From JBKCUI01 sp052161625 (lineage in GTDB: Bacteria > Planctomycetota > Planctomycetia > Pirellulales > Pirellulaceae), in NCBI GenBank assembly GCA_052161625.1, contig CP197412.1: a DNA stretch of 64,000 nt. One strand, given 5' to 3'. The notes under the pieces are model-generated. The model searched no databases. It was not told the DNA's origin and worked only from the letters and a program-made list of their open reading frames with translations. The position numbers and the translations under genes are program-made. Of the stretch, positions 63,211-64,000 are shown in pieces. Position 1 is the first letter of the stretch, and every line of letters begins with the position of its first letter.

Positions 63211-64000
63211 GGCACACTCCCTCGATGCGACCCAGTACCGGCAACCAAGGCTTGCTGGATCATTTGCTGCAATTGTTTATCCGGTTCGCGCTGAAACAGA
63301 GATCGAAGCTTGAGATGCGCGTCGCGATCCTGCATCGCTCCCAATAGCGTGATCGCACGATGGCGAACGTTTCGATCTTGGCTTTGAGCCATCCAAGCTA
63401 AAAGCGGTACAGGATTGATCGTTCTCCCACGGACAGCTTGCTCCATCGCATCCAATTGAACTTGGGAATCGCCGCGAGCCATATCGATCGCAATCTCGAC
63501 GATCTCGGTTGGCACTCCCCGTCGAAACAGTTCATCGCAAACCATGCGGACTCGACGCTCCTGAGTACTGCTCAATAACGTGAACAGATTCTCAAGCGAC
63601 AAGCTTTCGAGGCCGGCCAAGTCCATCCCATCCGCACGCTGCGAATACGACTCGCCCGAAGAACTTGAGGTCGCCTCACTCGACACCAACATGACTTGTG
63701 CGCCCCGCAAAGGGTTCGAAGCCGCTGAACTCACGTCGTCTACTTTCGAATCATGATCTTCCACGCCGGACACTGACTTCGGTGACGATATCGCAACGGT
63801 TGTCGTCAACGGTGTTGCAATGGACGGCTGAGGTAAGCGAGGAAGCGGAATGTCCCGATCCCCTCCTGCGGATACTACTTTTGATTGAACTTTCGTTCCG
63901 TTCGCATTCTCACCGGGCGACATCGCCGCAACGTCTTCGATCCGCGGACCGGATACCGGAGGAATGGAACGGGTTGCATCGTTCGCGGGAGAGGACTGCA
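63207..64000 (-). CDS. HEAT-like repeat protein, runs off right edge
   Basis: The visible 263 codons have no in-frame stop before the window edge; an internal ATG at 63923 would give 238 residues, but the upstream text (SIPPVSGPRIEDVAA) is protein-like, so the gene probably starts outside. The N-terminal part is low-complexity; the C-terminal 130 residues are helical repeats (LLAWMAQSQDRNVRHRAITLLGAMQDRDAHLKLRSLFQ), typical of HEAT/ARM proteins. It overlaps the SH3-like gene as ATGA. Likely role: a scaffold or regulator in the same complex (inference). Confidence 0.65.
   Translation of the reverse strand, partial: QSSPANDATRSIPPVSGPRIEDVAAMSPGENANGTKVQSKVVSAGGDRDIPLPRLPQPSIATPLTTTVAISSPKSVSGVEDHDSKVDDVSSAASNPLRGAQVMLVSSEATSSSSGESYSQRADGMDLAGLESLSLENLFTLLSSTQERRVRMVCDELFRRGVPTEIVEIAIDMARGDSQVQLDAMEQAVRGRTINPVPLLAWMAQSQDRNVRHRAITLLGAMQDRDAHLKLRSLFQREPDKQLQQMIQQALVAGTGSHRGSVP

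Overview
The window reads as a chromosomal segment of a planctomycete, most likely of the Rhodopirellula/Pirellula type. The evidence is a prepilin-like DUF1559 protein plus a DUF1559 remnant, very large surface proteins carrying an N-terminal LE-x-R-x-L (LEPR-XLL-like) motif, C-terminal dockerin repeats, a DUF4347/cadherin giant protein, a DUF4832 protein and many secreted proteins without known function. Codon use and base composition look even throughout and no phage or transposase gene is visible. Function calls come from reading motifs by eye, without database searches.

Left part (1-8.5 kb): the end of an upstream gene, a membrane protein and an HTTM-domain protein (overlapping start/stop codons), a convergent archaeal-type phosphoglycerate mutase (apgM), a Gfo/Idh/MocA oxidoreductase overlapping a helical-repeat protein, and a minus-strand operon cyanophycinase - moaE - moaA. 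A frameshifted gene follows at 7.9-8.5 kb.

8.5-24.2 kb: a 1.2-kilo-residue secreted protein, a VOC protein, a small protein with a histidine-kinase-like ATPase, a chalcone-isomerase-like protein, two cupins, a UPF0126/TRIC-like channel, Rnk, DoxX (with a clear promoter and a palindrome inside it), a VIT-type transporter, gene remnants, a DUF4832 protein, a third cupin, and then 3.8 tandem copies of a 243-bp element that end close to the 3' end of the tmRNA gene (ssrA, minus strand, tag AEENLALAA).

24.3-31.2 kb: a GT2 glycosyltransferase, an ArnT/PMT-like glycosyltransferase and a CbiX-like protein in a row; a glycine-rich RRM protein with a good sigma70-type promoter, a leader of roughly 240 nt and a strong terminator; and a CNT nucleoside transporter.

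31.4-49.9 kb: the centre of the window is a 13.5-kb gene for a 4512-residue surface protein. It has a LEDR motif, DUF4347, W-N-G repeats, VCBS and cadherin-like domains including 18 almost identical 105-residue units, and a C-terminal hydrophobic segment. pqiA and pqiB follow after 9 bp, then astD-astB (arginine succinyltransferase pathway).

50-64 kb: a conserved small secreted protein, TspO, a 1005-residue dockerin surface protein, a two-domain AhpD/carboxymuconolactone-decarboxylase protein, a DUF1559 prepilin, two DUF304 PH-domain membrane proteins, an SseB-like protein, lspA, an SH3-like secreted protein and a HEAT-like protein running off the right edge.

The most remarkable signal is the homogenised, mosaic cadherin-like array in the giant gene. 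Next are the 243-bp palindromic tandem repeats beside ssrA, two probable frameshifts in short G/C runs, and a palindromic operator candidate in the doxX promoter.
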